Shown here piece by piece: positions 7,181 to 16,574 of a DNA stretch of 19,795 nucleotides. Source of the DNA: Calditrichia bacterium (GTDB lineage Bacteria; Calditrichota; Calditrichia; RBG-13-44-9). Made by a program: the position numbers and the translations under genes. Each line of letters starts with the position of its first letter. Within the stretch, counting starts at the first letter, position 1. The notes under the pieces were generated by a model that did no database searches, was not told the origin of the DNA, and was given only the letters and a program-made list of their open reading frames with translations. Where the stretch lies: the NCBI GenBank assembly GCA_026991005.1, contig JALXCH010000282.1, positions 1 to 19,795 of the forward strand, read 5' to 3'.

Positions 7181-9985
7181 CTAAAACACCCGCAGGATGA
7201 GGAATCCATAGGAATTAAGATGAAGCTGCTCCGCCCGAAAATGGTGAATTCCCGGACCCAGCTCCACATCGCCAAACACGTAGTTTAATCCCTGGAAATC
7301 TGCCCGGGAGAGGGAAAAATCCTGGGATTGGGAAGAAAAATTAATCAGCACCAGAAACCGATGTTCCCCCGCCTGACGAAGATAAGCCAGCACCTGATTG
7401 CTACCGGCTACGGACAAAAATTCAAGCTCCCCGGTGGTAAAAGCGCGATATTTCTTGCGTAAATGAGTCAGACGGCGGTAAAAGCGAAAGAGGGAATTTC
7501 CCACTTCCTCCCAGGGCATGGCACCGCGCATCTTTTTTGCTCCCATCTCCTGCCCGTAATAAATCAGCGGCATCCCGGGAAGAGTAAAGAGCAGAGTAGC
7601 GGCGGCGCGGGTAGCCGGTTCCCCAAATTCAGCAATAAAGCGCGGAAGATCCTGATTCTCCAGATAGCGCAAATCTACCGTGGAAGCCGGATAATTGAGG
7701 CGGGTTTTCTGCAAACCAAAGCGCAGGGCAGCTACCGATTTTTTCCCGCGAAATACGTCCAGCACGTTGCCGTAAAAATCGGTATCGTAACTCATGTCGA
7801 ATTCCCAGCGGTGGTAGGCAGGATCCCGTGGAAGCACTTCATCAATGAGTAAAATCCGGGGATTCCAGCTTTTCACCTGTCTCCGGAAATCCTTCCAGAA
7901 ATCATGGGGAACACCCCAGGCGGCATCGCAGCGAAAGCCATCCACCCCGTGCTGGGCCCAGAATTTCGCCACCTGCAAAATATAGTGGCGTACATTGGGA
8001 TTGCCGTAATTCAGATTGGGCAATTGATCCCAGTCGTTGTGGTAAGCGTAGCGATGATTGCCGAGCCACACATACCAGTTCCGAAACAACGATTGGGGAT
8101 TCCACCAGGCGGAAAGGAAAAAGGGATGCTGGTCGGAACTGTGGTTTGCCACAAAATCGAAAATCAGTTTCATTCCCCGGCGATGGAGCCGCTGTACCAG
8201 CGTGTCGAAATCCGCCAGCGTACCGTAATCCGGTTCCACGGCAAAATAATTCACCGGGGTGTAACCGTGGGGCGTCACGCTTTCCATGATGGGCATCAAC
8301 CAGAGGGCGGTAACCCCCAGCTCCTGGAAATAATCCAGTTGCTCGGCAATCTGGCGTAAGGTGGCGGTGCGGGTGGAATCTTTCCCAAAACGGCGTAAGT
8401 AAATCTGGTAAGTAATTGCCTGGCGTGCCCAGCCCGGTGCCTGGGTAAAATCCACGATGTGCAGGGCACCATGCCCCTCGTTCTTCAATAAAAATGGTTG
8501 TGGAGGATAGGCGACAGCTGCGCTTTCGGCGATGGCGTACACAAAATCGTTCCCTTCCCGGGTGGATGGCCACCACGGCTGCTCCACCTCCAATTTGTGC
8601 ACCACGGTGTTGTTCCCGTCCGCCACCCAGGTGAATGGGCGCCGGGGCAACACCCGGGTGAGAATGCCCTCTCGCGTTAGCCGAAACTCCCAGCGAAGCG
8701 GTATGCGGAAAAACGGCGGAACGGTGAGCACGGAATTTACCCCTTCCCAGCCATCCTCTACCTGCAGGGGATTGGCGGGATCGGGAATCCATTGCTGGCG
8801 GTTAATCACAAATTTGTACTCGTACTGCCCCGGTGGTAAAAGTTTCTCCAGCTCCCAGATGCCATCGCCATCGGCATCGGTGAGCAAATCCACCTGGCTC
8901 TGCCAGCGGTTAAATTCACCGGCAACGGCTACTTCCTGCACTGGCTGCGGCAGCGAGAGCGATTTTACATTTAGACGAAAATGAGCGGCGGTTCTGGGAA
9001 ACGTCCGGCAGTGCACCCACACCGTATCGGCAACCGGCGGGTGCTTTCCATCGGAAAGCTGTAAGCGCACGGGATAATCTCCCACCGCGGAACAGACCAC
9101 TTTCGGGAAGAGGGTATCTCTTCGGGTTACAAAACGGAGTTGCCCGGAGCGCGTAACCGGTTCCCAGCGAATCTCCTGAATCTCATCCAGATCCGGGTCG
9201 TAACTGCGCCCGCCGTTGAGCGCCACCGGTTCCCCGGGACGGCAGAATACATCGTAACCTGCTTCGGCAACGGGTGGAAGGTTTTTCACATCCACGTAGA
9301 AAATTAGTTTCTGCTCCCGGGTGGAATGCCGCTTTACATCATGCAAGCGCACGGTTAAAAGATGAATCCCCTCGTTTAAATGCCCCACATCCGCCCAGGC
9401 AATTTTCTTCTTACGGGAATATTTCAGTTTTACCGGAACGCCATCGATGGTGCAAGAGCTGCGCCGGGTATCGAGTTTATCCGTCCGGTTACCGGGTAAG
9501 AAGCGAATCTGCAAGCGAAAAGGAAATCGGGTGATTCGCTCGCCCGGTTGAGGAACCAGCCACTGCATGTGCGGCTTTTCCGGCGGATCCAGGTAAAGCA
9601 GGGAATTGCTGTTCTCGCCCCCAAAATAAGGATTGGCGGGATCGCGGAGGTACCGTTTACCATCCACCAGAAAACGGTACTGGTATTCCCCGTAAGGAAG
9701 CACCTTCTCCACCCACCAGAGGCTGTCCCGTGCAGCAAAGTGGAGGGAATCCGCAGCGGCATCCCAGTGGTTAAAGCTGCCTACCAGGGTAATGCTCTGC
9801 GCCGGATGTGGCCATCTTAACTCGAAACGAACGCGCAGGGAATCCGTACCGGGCACAGGTACCACGGAAGGTTGTGCCCGCACCGGTTGCTTATTCACAA
9901 AAAATGAAATAAAAAATAAAAAGGCGAGCAGAATGCTTTGGTATCGAAATCTCATAAAAATTGGGAATTCAGTCAATTGCGCCAC
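7181..9985 (-). CDS. Secreted GH13 alpha-amylase-family enzyme with two CBM48-like modules
   Basis: Likely cleaves alpha-1,4 (or 1,6) glucans outside the cytoplasm. Order of parts over 934 residues: signal peptide (hydrophobic LLAFLFFISFFV, cleavage likely after VRA at 37), glycogen-binding AMPK/CBM48-like domain (about 53-133, VGSFNHWD), Ig-like domain (140-235), PKD-like domain (about 237-328, NGGRSYDPDLD), second CBM48-like domain (337-423, AGEFNRWQ), linker, GH13 barrel (about 518-845), C-terminal beta domain. GH13 motifs: DFVANHSS (610-617), GFRCDAAW (683-690, nucleophile Asp687), IDEV (714-717, acid Glu716), ENQDLPR (776-782, Asp779). The last motif has Gln where most GH13 enzymes have His. 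The start is uncertain: GTG 9985 has AGGA nine bases upstream, while ATG 9955 has no ribosome site but gives a more usual signal peptide. The reaction may be amylase, neopullulanase or cyclomaltodextrinase. Confidence 0.93.
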   Translation of the reverse strand: MAQLTEFPIFMRFRYQSILLAFLFFISFFVNKQPVRAQPSVVPVPGTDSLRVRFELRWPHPAQSITLVGSFNHWDAAADSLHFAARDSLWWVEKVLPYGEYQYRFLVDGKRYLRDPANPYFGGENSNSLLYLDPPEKPHMQWLVPQPGERITRFPFRLQIRFLPGNRTDKLDTRRSSCTIDGVPVKLKYSRKKKIAWADVGHLNEGIHLLTVRLHDVKRHSTREQKLIFYVDVKNLPPVAEAGYDVFCRPGEPVALNGGRSYDPDLDEIQEIRWEPVTRSGQLRFVTRRDTLFPKVVCSAVGDYPVRLQLSDGKHPPVADTVWVHCRTFPRTAAHFRLNVKSLSLPQPVQEVAVAGEFNRWQSQVDLLTDADGDGIWELEKLLPPGQYEYKFVINRQQWIPDPANPLQVEDGWEGVNSVLTVPPFFRIPLRWEFRLTREGILTRVLPRRPFTWVADGNNTVVHKLEVEQPWWPSTREGNDFVYAIAESAAVAYPPQPFLLKNEGHGALHIVDFTQAPGWARQAITYQIYLRRFGKDSTRTATLRQIAEQLDYFQELGVTALWLMPIMESVTPHGYTPVNYFAVEPDYGTLADFDTLVQRLHRRGMKLIFDFVANHSSDQHPFFLSAWWNPQSLFRNWYVWLGNHRYAYHNDWDQLPNLNYGNPNVRHYILQVAKFWAQHGVDGFRCDAAWGVPHDFWKDFRRQVKSWNPRILLIDEVLPRDPAYHRWEFDMSYDTDFYGNVLDVFRGKKSVAALRFGLQKTRLNYPASTVDLRYLENQDLPRFIAEFGEPATRAAATLLFTLPGMPLIYYGQEMGAKKMRGAMPWEEVGNSLFRFYRRLTHLRKKYRAFTTGELEFLSVAGSNQVLAYLRQAGEHRFLVLINFSSQSQDFSLSRADFQGLNYVFGDVELGPGIHHFRAEQLHLNSYGFLILRVF

Positions 9986-10192
9986 AGATGTTTATCCTGC
10001 AAAAATAAAAGGAGTTGAATACTGGTCTGAAAATTTTACCCGCCACACCGGGGGCCTATCTTTTCGATTAAGGTTTGTACATCACCCATTACAGAAATCG
10101 ATTCATTAAACCGGATTTAACTTTCTCCCATCTTCTTTAACCCCACCACCCGGAACTTTAAAATTCTGGCCAATGGTGTGGGCTCCCGGCAC

Positions 10193-11266
10193 TTACCGAA
10201 TGTACATGGCATCGCCGTAGCTATAGAAGCGGTAGCGTTCCTCAATGGCAATTTTGTACGCTTTTTTCATCAGTTCCAGACTGCTGAATGCGGCAACCAG
10301 CATGAGCAAAGTAGAACCGGGCAGGTGGAAGTTGGTAATGAGCTGATCGACAATTTTGAAGCGATAGGGCGGATAGATAAACTTGTCCGTCCAGCCGCGA
10401 GCGGGACGCAAATTTCCGTTGCGGTCGGCTACGGTTTCCAGCACGCGCACAGCGGTGGTACCCACGGCAATAATCTTTCCACCTTCCTCCCGCGCTTTAT
10501 TAATGATGCTGGCAGCTTCGGAGGAAACTTCGTAGTACTCCGCATCCATCTGATGCCGCCCGATATCATCCACCTGCACGGGACGGAAAGTACCCAGCCC
10601 CACATGCAGGGTTACACTGGCCAGCTTTACCCCCTTAAGCCGAATCCGTTTGAGGAGTGTTTCCGTAAAATGCAAACCCGCCGTGGGTGCCGCTACCGCA
10701 CCGGGTTTACGGGCAAAAACGGTCTGGTAATACAGGCGATCGATCTCTTCCGGTGGCCGTTTAATGTAAGGAGGCAACGGGGTTTGCCCGATTCGTTCGA
10801 TGTTTTCAAAAAAATCCCCATTGCAATTGAACTCCACCACCCGACCTCCGGAGAGGGTGTTGTCCACCACATCGCAGGTGATCCCGTGGTCGAAAATTAT
10901 TTTGTTGCCGATGCGCACCTTCCGGGCGGGTTTAACCAGCACCTCCCAGGTATTGCCTTCCAGATTGCGCAGCAGAAAAATTTCCACCCGGGCACCGGTT
11001 TTGTCCTTCTTGCCAATTAATCGGGCAGGAAATACCTGGGTATCGTTCAACACCAGGCAGTCGTTTTCGTGCAGATATTCGGTAATGTCTCGAAAAATAC
11101 GGTGGGTGATTTCTCCAGTTTCCCGATCCACCACCATCATGCGGCAGCTATCCCGTTCTTCCAGGGGATATTGAGCGATGAGTTCTTCAGGAAGTTCGTA
11201 CTGAAAATCGCTTAATCGATATTTGACCCCATCGATTGCGTCAAAATAATCGTTCCTGGATTCCAT
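10193..11266 (-). CDS. queA: S-adenosylmethionine:tRNA ribosyltransferase-isomerase QueA
   Basis: Transfers and rearranges the ribosyl part of SAM onto preQ1 in tRNA to make epoxyqueuosine, a step of queuosine synthesis at the wobble base of GUN-decoding tRNAs. The 357 residues equal the usual family length. Signature stretches: [43 protein letters not shown] and [17 protein letters not shown]. The ATG at 11266 lies inside the 3' end of ruvB, a 26-base overlap in another frame. No later in-frame start exists before the conserved [17 protein letters not shown], so the overlap is real and suggests translational coupling. It has about 15 extra N-terminal residues compared with a typical MKLSDF start. 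It is the last gene of the ruv cluster. Confidence 0.97.
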   Translation of the reverse strand: MESRNDYFDAIDGVKYRLSDFQYELPEELIAQYPLEERDSCRMMVVDRETGEITHRIFRDITEYLHENDCLVLNDTQVFPARLIGKKDKTGARVEIFLLRNLEGNTWEVLVKPARKVRIGNKIIFDHGITCDVVDNTLSGGRVVEFNCNGDFFENIERIGQTPLPPYIKRPPEEIDRLYYQTVFARKPGAVAAPTAGLHFTETLLKRIRLKGVKLASVTLHVGLGTFRPVQVDDIGRHQMDAEYYEVSSEAASIINKAREEGGKIIAVGTTAVRVLETVADRNGNLRPARGWTDKFIYPPYRFKIVDQLITNFHLPGSTLLMLVAAFSSLELMKKAYKIAIEERYRFYSYGDAMYIR

Positions 11267-12266
11267 GTTGTCTCATTGTGTAATTAAAATGTTCGTAGGC
11301 CAGGCGCGTTGCCACCCTTCCCCGGGGGGTGCGCTTAATTAGGCCTTCTTGAATTAGAAAAGGTTCGTACACTTCTTCGATGGTATCGCTTTCTTCGCCC
11401 ACTGCCACGGCAATGGTATTTAAACCTACGGGTCCTCCATTATATTTTTCGATGATGGTACGAATGATGCGTTTGTCCATCTCATCCAGCCCCAGCTCAT
11501 CCACTTCCAGTAATTTCAGGCTCTGATCGGCAATTTCGCGGGTAATTTTGCCCTCCGCTTTCACCTGGGCATAATCCCGGGTACGGCGCAACAGACGATT
11601 GGCGATGCGCGGAGTGCCCCGGGAACGACGGGCCAGCTCAAAAGCACCATCTTCGGAAATCTCGACCCCCATAATTCGGGCCGAGCGTAAAATGATTTTC
11701 TGTAAATCTTCGGGACGGTAGTAATCCAGCCGGGCAATGACTCCGAACCGGGCACGCATGGGGGAAGTAAGCAAGCCGGCGCGGGTGGTGGCACCAATGA
11801 GCGTGAAGCGCGGTAACTGAATCTGAATACTGCGCGCATTCGGTCCCCGATCAATCACAATATCCAGGGTAAAATCTTCCATAGCCGAATAGAGATACTC
11901 TTCCACCACATTGTTCAGGCGGTGAATTTCGTCGATGAAGAGGACATCGTTTTCCTTCAGATTGGTGAGCAATCCGGCCAGATCGCCTGCTTTATCCAGC
12001 ACAGGACCCGAGGTGGTTTTAATATCTACCCCTAGCTCATTGGCAATGATGTGTGCCAGGGTGGTCTTTCCCAATCCCGGTGGGCCATACAAAAGCACAT
12101 GGTCTAAGGCTTCGCCCCGTTGCCGCGCCGCCTGAATGTAAATGCGCAGGTTCTCCTTGACCTTCTCCTGCCCCACAAAATGCTCCAGCGTTACCGGCCG
12201 CAGGCTTATGTCAAACTCCTGATCCTCACTCAAGGGTCGGGGACTGATGATATCTCGGTCGCTCAT
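11241..12266 (-). CDS. ruvB: Holliday junction branch-migration ATPase RuvB
   Basis: Hexameric AAA+ motor that drives branch migration of Holliday junctions together with RuvA. Visible: Walker [10 protein letters not shown], Walker [10 protein letters not shown], sensor-like [19 protein letters not shown], and the C-terminal winged-helix region ending in TRLAYEHFN. At about 341 residues it is full length. The ATG at 12266 ([12 protein letters not shown]) is preferred; an in-frame TTG at 12284 would add six residues. The upstream ribosome site is weak (AAGAAG). It follows ruvA after a gap of about 90 bases, and its 3' end overlaps queA. Confidence 0.97.
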   Translation of the reverse strand: MSDRDIISPRPLSEDQEFDISLRPVTLEHFVGQEKVKENLRIYIQAARQRGEALDHVLLYGPPGLGKTTLAHIIANELGVDIKTTSGPVLDKAGDLAGLLTNLKENDVLFIDEIHRLNNVVEEYLYSAMEDFTLDIVIDRGPNARSIQIQLPRFTLIGATTRAGLLTSPMRARFGVIARLDYYRPEDLQKIILRSARIMGVEISEDGAFELARRSRGTPRIANRLLRRTRDYAQVKAEGKITREIADQSLKLLEVDELGLDEMDKRIIRTIIEKYNGGPVGLNTIAVAVGEESDTIEEVYEPFLIQEGLIKRTPRGRVATRLAYEHFNYTMRQHGIQERLF

Positions 12267-12355
12267 GTTCTTCTTAATACTCAATTCACATTCATTTAAT
12301 ATAATACCATTTTAGTACGATTTCTATGAATTTGTGAAGTCGGCAAATTATCGTG

Positions 12356-12961
12356 TTACTTCCAGGCTTCCTTCAACGCCTGCTTTACCACCTCTTCCAC
12401 TGGCAATTCTGCACCCCCGGCCTGCAGAACTTTCTGTACCGCTCGCTTTGCTTCTTCCTGCTTGTAACCGAGGGTAATTAGCGCCAGCACGGCCTCCCCA
12501 AATACCTGGTGCTGTTCCGGGGAAATCTGTACCGCTTCGGGAAATTCCTCCACCGCCTCGGCTTTTACTTTCTCCTTCAGCTCCAATATCACCCGCTGGG
12601 CGGTTTTTTTGCCCACCCCGGGGATGCGGGTTAGCGATTTGAAATCGCCCATAGCGATGGCCTGCACCAGTTCCGGAACACTCAATCCCGAAAGGATGGT
12701 GACGGCCAGCCGCGGACCAACGCCACTTACATTGATGAGCAGGCGGAACATATCCCGCTCCTCAGCATCGAAAAATCCGTATAATTGCAACAGATCTTCC
12801 CGCACATGAAGATGGGTGAGCAGGGTTACTTCTTCCCCCTTCCCTCCGATTTTGCGAGAAGTGTTCAGGCTAATAACCACACCTATTCCCAGATTTCCCG
12901 CTTCAATCAGGCAATAGGTGGGCGATTTTTCCAGTATAATTCCGCGAATCTGGTCAATCAT
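12356..12961 (-). CDS. ruvA: Holliday junction DNA helicase subunit RuvA
   Basis: Tetrameric protein that binds the four-way junction and loads RuvB. It has 201 residues, close to the E. coli 203. The N-terminal OB-fold begins MIDQIRGIILEK. Two helix-hairpin-helix motifs follow: NVSGVGPRLAVTILSG and RIPGVGKKTAQRVILELK. The C-terminal RuvB-binding domain (about 150-201, LGYKQEEAKRAVQKVL) comes after a flexible acidic linker. The ribosome site is weak (GAAAGAAA before ATG). It lies between ruvC (gap about 50 bases) and ruvB in the conserved order ruvC-ruvA-ruvB. Confidence 0.97.
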   Translation of the reverse strand: MIDQIRGIILEKSPTYCLIEAGNLGIGVVISLNTSRKIGGKGEEVTLLTHLHVREDLLQLYGFFDAEERDMFRLLINVSGVGPRLAVTILSGLSVPELVQAIAMGDFKSLTRIPGVGKKTAQRVILELKEKVKAEAVEEFPEAVQISPEQHQVFGEAVLALITLGYKQEEAKRAVQKVLQAGGAELPVEEVVKQALKEAWK

Positions 12962-13010
12962 TTTCTTTCGTTTATTTGAATTGAATTTGCCGTGTTGTTA
13001 CACCGTAAAA

Positions 13011-13526
13011 TTATTTTTCGGATTCACCGGTAGTAGCACTGTGCATCAGATTCCGAAAGCGCAGTCGGTGGTAATGGCACAGTGCCACGGAAAGGGCATC
13101 GGCTGCGTCTACGGGCTGAGGCGTTTCGGAAAGATGGAGGATGTTTTTCACCATCGCCTGAATTTGCACTTTAGATGCGTTTCCGTTGCCCACGACGGAC
13201 ATTTTTACCTCGCGTGGGGAATACTCGGCCACGGGAATATGGTTTTGTGCGGCGGCCAGCATGGCTGCTGCCCGGGCATGTGCCATCACGATAGCTGTGC
13301 GCTGGTTCTGATGGTAAAAAACTTCTTCAAGCGCACAGTAATCCGGCTGGTACTCCTGAATAATCTGATTAATTCCCTGATTGATGGCGAGCAATTTCTC
13401 CGAAAACGAGGCGCCGCGCGGGGCGCGTATTCCTCCAAAGACCAGATTTTCTACCTGTTTCCCGGTAACCCGAATCACCCCATACCCGGTGACGCTGAGT
13501 CCCGGATCAATTCCCAGAATTTTCAA
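13011..13526 (-). CDS. ruvC: Holliday junction resolvase RuvC
   Basis: Dimeric endonuclease that cuts Holliday junctions after RuvAB branch migration. 171 residues. The four acidic catalytic residues are visible: Asp7 (GIDPGLSVTGYG), Glu67 (CALEEVF), and Asp140 and Asp143 (VDAADALSVALCH). The start is a TTG (13526): an in-frame TGA directly precedes it, and the conserved KILGIDPG follows at once, so no other start is possible. No clear ribosome site is seen next to it; a GGGGGAGG about 40 bases upstream is too far. It follows yebC by 50 bases. Confidence 0.96.
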   Translation of the reverse strand: MKILGIDPGLSVTGYGVIRVTGKQVENLVFGGIRAPRGASFSEKLLAINQGINQIIQEYQPDYCALEEVFYHQNQRTAIVMAHARAAAMLAAAQNHIPVAEYSPREVKMSVVGNGNASKVQIQAMVKNILHLSETPQPVDAADALSVALCHYHRLRFRNLMHSATTGESEK

Positions 13527-13576
13527 TCACGCAACCAATGTTTAATTCCTGTAATCGACCTCCCCCAAACCCCGGT

Positions 13577-14323
13577 TTACTGAACGCGCTCCATGATTTC
13601 TTCGTCGATATCGAAATTGGCAAACACGTTCTGCACGTCGTCGCTTTCTTCCAGGGCATTCATCAACTTCAGCATCTGCTCTGCCTGTTTACCTTCCAGC
13701 TTCACGGTGTTCTGGGGAATCATGGTCATCTCTGCGTTCTGGACTTCGATACCCGCTTCTTCCAGAGCCGAACGGACTTTGTAGAGGTCTTCGAATTTGG
13801 TGTAAATCTCGTAGTATTCATCTTCCACCTTAAAATCGTCAGCACCGGCATCGATGGCGGTGAGCATAAGCTCTTCCTCATCGTAATTTTCGCGTTTTAC
13901 CCGGATGAGCCCTTTTTTCTCGAACACCCAGCTTACACTGCCTGTTTCTCCCAGATTTCCCCCATATTTGTTGAGCAGATGGCGCACTTCGGAAACCGTC
14001 CGTTTGCGGTTATCCGTGGTGGCAATGATGTAAAGTGCCACGCCGCCGGGTCCGTATCCCTCAAATGCGACTTCCTCGTAAACCACACCGGGCAGCTCAC
14101 CGGTTCCTTTGCGGATGGCATTCTCGATGTTCTTCATGGGCATGTTGGCGGCTTTGGCGTTTTGAACCGCAGTGCGCAAACGGGGATTGCTCTCGATGTC
14201 CCCTCCGCCCATGCGGGCAGCTATGGTAATTTCTTTAATTAATTTGGTGAATAATTTTCCGCGTAATGCGTCCTGGCGTTCCTTACGAAATCGGATATTG
14301 GCCCATTTGGAATGTCCGGACAT
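13577..14323 (-). CDS. yebC: YebC/TACO1-family protein (regulator or translation factor)
   Basis: Family members have been described as DNA-binding transcription regulators and, more recently, as translation factors that help ribosomes through difficult sequences; which role applies here cannot be read from sequence. The 248-residue product has the family signature [62 protein letters not shown] (in parts) and the [11 protein letters not shown] segment. The ATG at 14323 is preceded by GGAGG at five bases; the TTG at 14335 lies inside that ribosome site and is rejected. Its place directly before ruvC is conserved in many bacteria. Confidence 0.96.
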   Translation of the reverse strand: MSGHSKWANIRFRKERQDALRGKLFTKLIKEITIAARMGGGDIESNPRLRTAVQNAKAANMPMKNIENAIRKGTGELPGVVYEEVAFEGYGPGGVALYIIATTDNRKRTVSEVRHLLNKYGGNLGETGSVSWVFEKKGLIRVKRENYDEEELMLTAIDAGADDFKVEDEYYEIYTKFEDLYKVRSALEEAGIEVQNAEMTMIPQNTVKLEGKQAEQMLKLMNALEESDDVQNVFANFDIDEEIMERVQ

Positions 14324-14350
14324 CGAAACCTCCAATTATTGTTTCATTAC

Positions 14351-14917
14351 TTAATTTTCGGGTGGATTGGGTTCGGAATCTGAATTTGGGGCGATGGTTG
14401 TGGGATTGCTAAACACCTTCGTTTTCACGATCCAGGCGTTGGGGTAACCCATGGAACGAATGATATCCCGATAGCGCTCGGCTTCTTCCCGGGTTTTGAA
14501 ATCACCCACCCGCACTTTGTAATACGGAGAATCAAATTCCAGATAACAGTGCAAGTTCAATTCAGCAAACTGCTCTTCGGCAATGGATTTTGCCTGGTTG
14601 GCATTTTCCAGATTTTTGGTGGAAAGAATTTGAATCCGGAAACCGTCAATTTTCCGGTTTGCGGAAGGAAGAGGATTTTCCTGCTCGCGGGGGGTGGAAA
14701 CCGGTGTTTCCGGAGTAACAGCAACATTTTCGGCTGGGAAGGTAATGTCATCATCGTTCAGCGTAAGGGGATCGAAGCTCTCGTCCATTCCGTTATTCTC
14801 TTCCACAACCGGTTTAGGTTGAGGTGGTGGTGTCGGTGGTTTTTTCGCGGTACCGGCACAACCAAGCAATCCCAGAAACACCCCTGCTATCAGCAGATTT
14901 CTCCCAATATTCTTCAT
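14351..14917 (-). CDS. Lipoprotein with C-terminal SPOR domain
   Basis: A 188-residue envelope protein. The start MKNIGRNLLIAG is followed by a hydrophobic stretch ending in a lipobox LLGC (Cys20), so it should be lipidated and held at a membrane. A Pro-rich linker (KKPPTPPPQPKP) and an acidic low-complexity region follow. Residues about 95-180 form a SPOR domain (FRIQILSTKNLENANQAK, YYKVRVGDFKTREEAERY), which binds denuded glycan strands in peptidoglycan. ATG 14917 is chosen because GGGGTC lies upstream and the signal peptide begins there; the longer frame to 15106 adds 63 residues of unlike composition. Probably the first gene of the yebC-ruv run, 27 bases before yebC. Confidence 0.9.
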   Translation of the reverse strand: MKNIGRNLLIAGVFLGLLGCAGTAKKPPTPPPQPKPVVEENNGMDESFDPLTLNDDDITFPAENVAVTPETPVSTPREQENPLPSANRKIDGFRIQILSTKNLENANQAKSIAEEQFAELNLHCYLEFDSPYYKVRVGDFKTREEAERYRDIIRSMGYPNAWIVKTKVFSNPTTIAPNSDSEPNPPEN

Positions 14918-15301
14918 GAAATGACCCCATTCTCGATTCCAACCGAAACTAATGAAAAATGGGTGAGTTTTCAAGAGAAATATTATCCCACCACGCGAGA
15001 GGCTACGTTTGGGAAAAAAAGGATTAAACAGGGACCTAGGGTCGTGATCAGTCCCGCAGGCGCCACACCATAAAACGGTACTATCCGGAAATTGAGATGG
15101 AGACAATCCCTTCTCCGAATTTCATTAATATGCTGTTGAAAAGAACTAATAATTCGGAATTCCGTACAGGCAATCTTCTGAGACATGCAGTGAAATAAAA
15201 AGATTTATTCAGGCTTTTCTCGATTTATCTTTTTATATTATTTTTTAACCAAGAATTGATTATCTGGGACAACTAATAAAAAAACAACCGGAGAGCAATC
15301 A
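14918..15301. other. Divergent intergenic region
   Basis: About 385 bases between the minus-strand SPOR lipoprotein gene and the plus-strand M20 hydrolase gene, so promoters for both should be here. The right 120 bases are strongly AT-rich. An imperfect hairpin with arms GGGAC and GTCCC (about 15030-15056) is visible. I recognise no riboswitch or operator and can place no promoter boxes with confidence. Confidence 0.5.
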
Positions 15302-16516
15302 ATGACCACAACGGAAATCAAACGATTACAGGAAAAAATTGAGGAATATCGAGAAGAACTGTTTAACCTGATCCAGCGCCTGATTCAAATCCGTAGTTAC
15401 AGCGGAGAGGAGCAAGAAATTGTGGAATTTATTCTGGGCAAGATGCGGGAATACGGTTTCGATGAGGCGTTTGCCGATGGACTGGGAAATGCAGTGGGTC
15501 GCATTGGAAACGGACCGGTGAAAATTTTGTTCGATGCCCACATCGACACGGTGAAAGTAACGGAAGGGGAAAACTGGACGTATCCCCCGTTTGAAGGAAA
15601 AATTGTGAACGGCAAAATTTACGGCCGTGGTGCGGTGGACGAGAAACCTGCCATGGCGGGTTACCTGATTGCCGGGAAAGTGCTGAAGGAAGTGTACGGC
15701 GAGCAGCCGCTTCCCTTCACCCTGTACGTGGTAGGCTCGGTGCTGGAAGAGGACTGCGACGGCTATCCCCTGCTCCATCTCATCGAAAAAGGAGGCATCC
15801 GACCGGATTACGTGCTGCTGGGGGAACCCACCGATCTGCGAGTGTACCGGGGTCAGAGGGGACGCATGGAGGTGGAGATTGCCACCCACGGGAAATCCGC
15901 TCACGGGGCGCATAATCAGCAGGGAATCAACGCTATTTACAAAATGGCACGAATCGTTTCGGAAATCGAGCGTCTGGATGCCCAGCTCCCGCCGGTGGAT
16001 CCGCTGGGGAAAGGTTCCATCACCGTCAGCGACATCAGCAGCAAGGCACCCTCGCTGTGCTCCGTACCGGATTACTGCCGCATCCACATCGACCGCCGGT
16101 TGACGGTGGGAGAGGATCAGGACACGGTGCTGCAGCAGTTGCAGGAGATTGCCCGAAAATTGGAAGTTGAGGCAGATATTCAAATTCCCCTTTACCGGGG
16201 AAAAAGCTGGAAGGGTACGGAATTTCAGCAGGAGGCTTACTTTCCCACCTGGATACTGGAAGAAACTCATCCCCTGGTACAGGCGGGATTGGCCGCTGCA
16301 GCGGAAGTGCTGGAACAAAAACCGGAAAGCGGGGTGTGGAGCTTCTCCACCAACGGAGTGGCTACGGCAGGCCGCTTGGGCATCCCCACCATCGGATTCG
16401 CCCCGGGGAAGGAGGAACTCTCCCATTCCGACCGGGAGGAGTTGGTGCTGGAAGACTTACTGAAAGCAACGCAGTTTTATGCGCTGTTTCCGTTTAAACT
16501 GGTGAATAAAAATTAA
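15302..16516 (+). CDS. M20-family metallohydrolase, YgeY-like
   Basis: A zinc-dependent amidohydrolase/peptidase of the M20 (ArgE/DapE/CPG2) group, 404 residues. Metal and catalytic residues are present: His80 and Asp82 (DAHIDT), Asp113 (GAVDEKPAMAG), Glu149/150 (VLEED), Glu175 (LLGEPT) and His375 (EELSHSDREEL). The dimerisation domain stretch YRGQRGRMEVEI...GKSAHGAHNQQGINAIYKMA and the segment LGKGSITVS...CRIHIDRRLT match what I know of YgeY ('selenium metabolism-linked hydrolase') proteins rather than DapE or ArgE. The substrate is unknown; no selenium or purine genes are nearby. The ribosome site GGAGAG lies six bases before the ATG. Monocistronic. A decayed copy of its 3' end lies at 17261-17353. 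Confidence 0.92.
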   Translation: MTTTEIKRLQEKIEEYREELFNLIQRLIQIRSYSGEEQEIVEFILGKMREYGFDEAFADGLGNAVGRIGNGPVKILFDAHIDTVKVTEGENWTYPPFEGKIVNGKIYGRGAVDEKPAMAGYLIAGKVLKEVYGEQPLPFTLYVVGSVLEEDCDGYPLLHLIEKGGIRPDYVLLGEPTDLRVYRGQRGRMEVEIATHGKSAHGAHNQQGINAIYKMARIVSEIERLDAQLPPVDPLGKGSITVSDISSKAPSLCSVPDYCRIHIDRRLTVGEDQDTVLQQLQEIARKLEVEADIQIPLYRGKSWKGTEFQQEAYFPTWILEETHPLVQAGLAAAAEVLEQKPESGVWSFSTNGVATAGRLGIPTIGFAPGKEELSHSDREELVLEDLLKATQFYALFPFKLVNKN

Positions 16517-16523
16517 CCTTTTG

Positions 16524-16550
16524 ACAGGATGAACAGGATAAACGGGATGA
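16524..16550. repeat. Three 9-bp tandem units (ACAGGATGA type)
   Basis: ACAGGATGA, ACAGGATAA and ACGGGATGA follow one another directly after the M20 gene. Reverse-strand translation gives the typical HPVYPVHPV pattern of a well-known dispersed intergenic repeat. Confidence 0.7.
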
Positions 16551-16574
16551 CAAAAAATTAAGAAGTTCGATAAC

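Noticed and set aside
10178..11020. A 280-residue plus-strand open frame opposite queA
   Set aside because: Shadow frame; the minus strand encodes full-length QueA with all its signatures.
12918..13583. A 221-residue plus-strand frame across ruvC
   Set aside because: Antisense to ruvC with its catalytic residues intact; the product has no recognisable features.
15030..15060. Possible riboswitch before the M20 gene or SPOR gene
   Set aside because: Only one short imperfect GGGAC/GTCCC stem; no conserved aptamer core recognised.
15326..16426. A 366-residue minus-strand open frame opposite the M20 hydrolase
   Set aside because: Antisense shadow of a clearly recognised gene; no motif, no ribosome site.
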